Assembly: GCA_049644265.1 (NCBI GenBank)
Contig: JBARRO010000266.1
Coordinates: 1-7,537 of the forward strand
Direction of reading: 5' to 3'
DNA length: 7,537 bases
From: JBARRO01 sp049644265
GTDB taxonomy: Bacteria > Bacteroidota > Ignavibacteria > UBA10030
The notes beneath the pieces were generated by a model, which saw only the letters and a list, made by a program, of their open reading frames with translations, did not search any database and was not told the origin of the DNA. The position numbers and the translations under genes are program-made. Positions 5,226 through 7,537 of this stretch are shown piece by piece (position 1 is the stretch's first letter; each line of letters starts with the position of its first letter).

Positions 5226-5299
5226 CTGATTTTCTACGGAATTGTTGCCTTCACCATATTCCGAAAGATCTGAAGTCCCGGCAGGATAGAGCTGCGGTT

Positions 5300-5371
5300 G
5301 TAAGTCGAGCTTCAGCTCGACAATGGAGACCTCCCACAGCACCCCGGCACCCTCTCACCCCTGCTTGCTTT
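5300..5371. repeat. Direct repeat with GTCGAGCTTCAGCTCGAC hairpin, copy 1
   Basis: GTCGAGCT (5304-5311) and AGCTCGAC (5314-5321) form a perfect eight-base inverted repeat with a two-base centre. A C-rich tail ending in CCCTGCTTGCT follows. The whole segment recurs 267 bp downstream at 5567-5637 with moderate divergence. Between the copies lie three other hairpin elements. Confidence 0.8.
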
Positions 5372-5476
5372 TCCTACCCCACCCCGCCAAAAGATTCCGC
5401 CAGAAAACGCCTGCCCGCCGTTTACGAGACATATGATGACAGGCGGGGCGGACGCAAGAGCGCGGAAGCACGGCGC

Positions 5477-5501
5477 CTGCCTGCCGGTAGGCAGGGGCAG
5501 G
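5477..5501. repeat. CTGCC/GGCAG nested palindrome
   Basis: The stretch CTGCCTGCCGGTAGGCAGG, followed by GGCAG, folds with TGCC/GGCA inside CTGCC/GGCAG and a short bulge. Its translations give LPAGR- and PTGRQA-like strings that I recognise as a frequent spurious product of a dispersed palindrome. A related GC-rich arm occurs at about 3961-3972 inside the second two-hairpin repeat. Confidence 0.6.
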
Positions 5502-5527
5502 CCCGCCACAAGATGGAGCATGGCGGG
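5502..5527. repeat. Short hairpin repeat, copy 2
   Basis: Bases 5502-5526 are the exact reverse complement of window positions 1-25. CCCGCCA pairs with TGGCGGG across a loop containing CAAGATGGAGCA. It directly abuts the CTGCC palindrome at 5477-5501, suggesting the two may travel as a composite. Confidence 0.8.
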
Positions 5528-5535
5528 CAAGCCGG

Positions 5536-5556
5536 CCTCCCCTTTTCAAGGGGAGG
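5536..5556. repeat. CCTCCCCTT hairpin
   Basis: CCTCCCCTT (5536-5544) pairs perfectly with AAGGGGAGG (5548-5556) around TTC. It is the most stable-looking short stem between the converging gene blocks. No T-run follows on either strand, so a terminator role is uncertain. From memory this sequence is a common dispersed element. Confidence 0.65.
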
Positions 5557-5566
5557 TGTGTTGCCT

Positions 5567-5637
5567 GTAAGTTGAGCTTCAGCTCGACAATTGAGATCTC
5601 CCCAGCTCCTCTGCACCCTTTCACCACTGCTTGCTCC
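5567..5637. repeat. Direct repeat with GTCGAGCTTCAGCTCGAC hairpin, copy 2
   Basis: This is the second copy of the element at 5300-5371. One change (GTTGAGCT) weakens the stem by one pair. Its C-rich tail ends in CACTGCTTGCT, two bases before the stop codon of the minus-strand phosphotransferase gene at 5639. In the mRNA of that gene it would form a hairpin about 50 bases after the stop. Confidence 0.78.
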
Positions 5638-5638
5638 G

Positions 5639-7093
5639 CTAGTAGGCGCCTTTGCCAAACACGACGACGGGGATGGTGGCAAATAGGATCTCGAGGTCGA
5701 ACATGATCGACTGGTTCTCAATATAATAGAGGTCGAGAAGGACCATTTCGCGGAAACCGACTTCCCTCCTGCCAGAGATCTGCCAGAGTCCGGTCATGCC
5801 AGGTTTTGCCTCTCCCCGCTTTTCGTAATACCCTCTCATTTTGTTTTCTGGTGAGATTTCATCAAGATCTGCGAGTGCAAGGGGACGCGGGCCGACGAGG
5901 CTCATATCACCGCGCAAGACATTCAGAAGCTGAGGAAGTTCGTCGATACTAAACCTCCGGAGAATTTTGCCGACTTTGGTTACCCTGGGGTCATTTTCTA
6001 CAAAAAAGAGCCCAGCCGAAGCTTTGTTCGCTTTGCCAAGTTCTTCCCGTTCGGCTTCAGCCCCTTTCCGCATACTCCTGAACTTGAAGAAGTCGAACCT
6101 CTTTCCATTTTTTACCAGAGCTCGTTTCTGCCTGAAGAAGATGGGAAAGCCGCTCTCCATGAAAATGGCGATGACCGCAGACAGAAATACCGGCGAAAGG
6201 ACTAGCAGCATCATAAGGGAACCGCAGATATCAAAAAGGCGCTTTGCCACGCTCTTGATTCTGGCCGTTTTCCTTCGGGGTGGAGCATACAGCGTGATCC
6301 CAGCAATGTCGTGAATATAGAGAAAGCGGAGGAGATCCTCCGATTCCGCGGACAGGATCTTCAGCTTTACCTTGTGTTTTTCACATGCCTTGATTAGTGA
6401 CGGCAACTCTGCAACTTCATCGAACGAAGGCACAAAAATACCCTCGATCTTCTCATCCAGGAACACCTTTGAAAGCTCTGTGAGTTTGTAGCGTTTAACC
6501 GTGCCATTCTCATCCTGGGCGGAACGATGTTTACTGTTGCCATCGGACACTACAGCTCTGATTCTGTATCCAAGCTCGGGAACAGTTTCAAACCTGCTGA
6601 GGATTCTATCAGCCAGACCATTGTATCCGACGATGACCGCGTTATGAATTCCAAAGCCTCTCTCTTGCATAAACGCGTTGAACTGGTTAAGAATCCAGCG
6701 ACCGAGCAGAAAAAGAAATGGTAGGAAAAAGAAGAGGGCGAACGTAAACCTTCGTGGGAAATCCTCCCACTGGGCGATGTAAAAGAACGATAGCACGGAT
6801 GGAACCGTGTACAAGTATGCTCTAATAAAGAGGGCATACTGTTTTCGGGTGCTCGCGTGGTACGCCGCGCGATAGAGACCCAAGACCGACGAAAAACAAA
6901 GAAGCAGGAACCACACCAGCGCCACGATGTAAGCAAAAACTACTGGATTGAGCGGGGCCAGATGGGGGAAGGCTGTTCTAAAAAAATATCCCCCGACTCC
7001 GCTGAGGGCCACGGCAATTGAGTCAACAAAGATTGCAAGCAGAATAAAGGCGTTTCGCCAATTTCTCTTAAATATGTTGGTTGGGGGATGCAA
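5639..7093 (-). CDS. Polyprenyl-phosphate sugar-1-phosphate transferase (WcaJ/WbaP-type)
   Basis: This membrane enzyme moves a sugar-1-phosphate from a nucleotide sugar to undecaprenyl phosphate, starting assembly of an exopolysaccharide, capsule or O-antigen unit. The 484-residue protein has the full polyisoprenyl-phosphate hexose-1-phosphate transferase layout. Four hydrophobic segments lie at about 14-36, 48-73, 86-107 and 117-134. A Rossmann-like CoA-binding-type domain starts near NAVIVGYNGLADRIL (151-165). The catalytic domain begins at KRLFDICGSLMMLLVLSP (284-301), the membrane hairpin. FFRQKRALVKNGKRFDFFKFRSM follows in two parts (319-341), then DPRVTKVGKILRR. The Asp384-Glu385 dyad is in FSIDELPQL, with GDMSLVGPRPL at 395-405, KPGMTGLWQISGR at 430-442 and a closing FGKGAY. 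The sugar cannot be told from sequence. The only plausible start is TTG at 7093, in a TTGGGGGAT direct repeat with no ribosome binding site. It lies 33 bp after the TagA-type gene. Confidence 0.95.
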   Translation of the reverse strand: MHPPTNIFKRNWRNAFILLAIFVDSIAVALSGVGGYFFRTAFPHLAPLNPVVFAYIVALVWFLLLCFSSVLGLYRAAYHASTRKQYALFIRAYLYTVPSVLSFFYIAQWEDFPRRFTFALFFFLPFLFLLGRWILNQFNAFMQERGFGIHNAVIVGYNGLADRILSRFETVPELGYRIRAVVSDGNSKHRSAQDENGTVKRYKLTELSKVFLDEKIEGIFVPSFDEVAELPSLIKACEKHKVKLKILSAESEDLLRFLYIHDIAGITLYAPPRRKTARIKSVAKRLFDICGSLMMLLVLSPVFLSAVIAIFMESGFPIFFRQKRALVKNGKRFDFFKFRSMRKGAEAEREELGKANKASAGLFFVENDPRVTKVGKILRRFSIDELPQLLNVLRGDMSLVGPRPLALADLDEISPENKMRGYYEKRGEAKPGMTGLWQISGRREVGFREMVLLDLYYIENQSIMFDLEILFATIPVVVFGKGAY

Positions 7094-7102
7094 TTGGGGG
7101 AT
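7081..7102. repeat. TTGGGGGAT direct repeat over the phosphotransferase start
   Basis: TTGGGGGAT occurs at 7081-7089 and 7094-7102, with further TTGG echoes on both sides. On the coding (minus) strand this is a C-rich stretch that includes the proposed TTG start codon and codons 2-4. It makes the true start uncertain. Confidence 0.55.
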
Positions 7103-7126
7103 TGGTTAGTGACGTGAGCGATCGCC

Positions 7127-7537
7127 TCAAACCGGGCGTTTGCCCCCTGGCGAACGGTCCATAAAATACATTTTGAACAATTCTTTTGAAACAAGCAAGA
7201 GAAACGCCGTGTTGGTGCTCAGGTAACGCCAGAACATGCGGCGAGGTTCCTGAAGGAGACGGAAGAGCCATTCCAGTCCTGCGTTTTGCATCCAAAACGG
7301 AGCTCGTTTTGTCTTTCCTGCATACACATCGAACGATCCTCCGACTCCATGAACAACATGGACCCGGAAACGCTCCTTCCACTCTTCAACGAAGTATTCT
7401 TTCTTAGGCGAACCGAAGCCGATGAAGAGAATATTTGCCCCTGACTCGGCAATTGTTTGAACGATTCCTTCCTCTTCGCTTTTTGAGAAGTACCCGTTCC
7501 GATATCCGGCAATTTTCACGTGAGGATACTCCAGTGC
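7127..7537 (-). CDS. WecG/TagA/CpsF-family glycosyltransferase, 3' part (N-terminus outside window)
   Basis: The visible 136 residues are the C-terminal half to two-thirds of a GT26-family enzyme. This family adds a hexosamine-type sugar to a lipid-linked acceptor at the inner face of the membrane during teichoic acid linkage, enterobacterial common antigen or capsule synthesis. Diagnostic segments, counted from the window edge, are KIAGYRNGYF (8-17), ANILFIGFGSPKKE (34-47), GVGGSFDVYAGKTKRAP (64-80) and WMQNAGLEWLFRLLQEPRR (82-100). A hydrophobic, basic tail follows. The frame is open to the last base of the window, continuing as ALEYPH before a GTG at 7519, so that GTG is internal rather than the start. 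About 100 N-terminal residues are missing compared with the usual 230-250. It lies 33 bp upstream of the phosphotransferase gene on the same strand, suggesting co-transcription. The exact donor sugar is unknown. Confidence 0.93.
   Translation of the reverse strand, partial: ALEYPHVKIAGYRNGYFSKSEEEGIVQTIAESGANILFIGFGSPKKEYFVEEWKERFRVHVVHGVGGSFDVYAGKTKRAPFWMQNAGLEWLFRLLQEPRRMFWRYLSTNTAFLLLVSKELFKMYFMDRSPGGKRPV

Noticed and set aside
5536..5556. Intrinsic terminator between the converging genes
   Set aside because: The stem is strong but no T-run follows on either strand, so it is listed only as a hairpin repeat.
5312..5721. Three minus-strand frames rich in LPTGRQA and LPAGRR strings
   Set aside because: These are typical spurious translations of GC-rich palindromes, and they lie over the repeat mosaic and the 3' end of the phosphotransferase gene.
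7219..7512. Other frames overlapping the TagA-type gene
   Set aside because: They are shadows of a frame that carries clear family motifs to the window edge.

Overview
This looks like a chromosomal segment of an FCB-group bacterium, most likely Bacteroidota or Ignavibacteriota. The reasons are a four-helix-bundle (23S intervening-sequence protein family) gene, mostly weak or absent Shine-Dalgarno sites, a TAnnTTTG-type box before gmd, and a high density of short dispersed hairpin repeats that I associate with uncultured members of that group. The assignment is inference; there is no rRNA or other phylogenetic marker in the window.

Layout. Positions 1-760 hold a four-helix-bundle gene bracketed by oppositely oriented copies of a degenerate repeat. 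The right-hand copy expands into a seven-unit array with a period of about 36 bp. Positions 761-1290 have no convincing gene and end in three tandem 37-bp hairpin units just before gmd. Positions 1291-3388 are gmd and fcl, overlapping by 8 bp, the two-step route from GDP-D-mannose to GDP-L-fucose. A small GIY-YIG domain gene (3415-3735) follows closely. Positions 3734-4029 hold two copies of a two-hairpin dispersed repeat. Three more 36-bp units (4143-4227) run into a gene for a probable secreted protein with two NTF2-like domains (4197-5102). Positions 5103-5638 contain no gene and are a mosaic of at least six hairpin or direct repeats. The minus strand from 7537 to 5639 carries the 3' part of a WecG/TagA/CpsF-family glycosyltransferase and a complete polyprenyl-phosphate sugar-1-phosphate transferase of the WcaJ/WbaP type.

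How the genes fit together. gmd and fcl supply a nucleotide deoxysugar. The membrane phosphotransferase starts a lipid-linked glycan and the TagA-type enzyme probably extends it. This is therefore part of an exopolysaccharide, capsule or O-antigen-like locus with two converging gene blocks. The GIY-YIG, four-helix-bundle and NTF2-like genes are accessory genes with no evident part in glycan synthesis.

The most unusual content is the repeats. The 36-bp family occurs at three sites. It flanks the four-helix-bundle gene as a perfect 14-bp inverted repeat, and elsewhere it supplies the start codon region and part of the signal peptide of the NTF2-like protein. A second simple repeat appears to form the linker between that protein's two domains.
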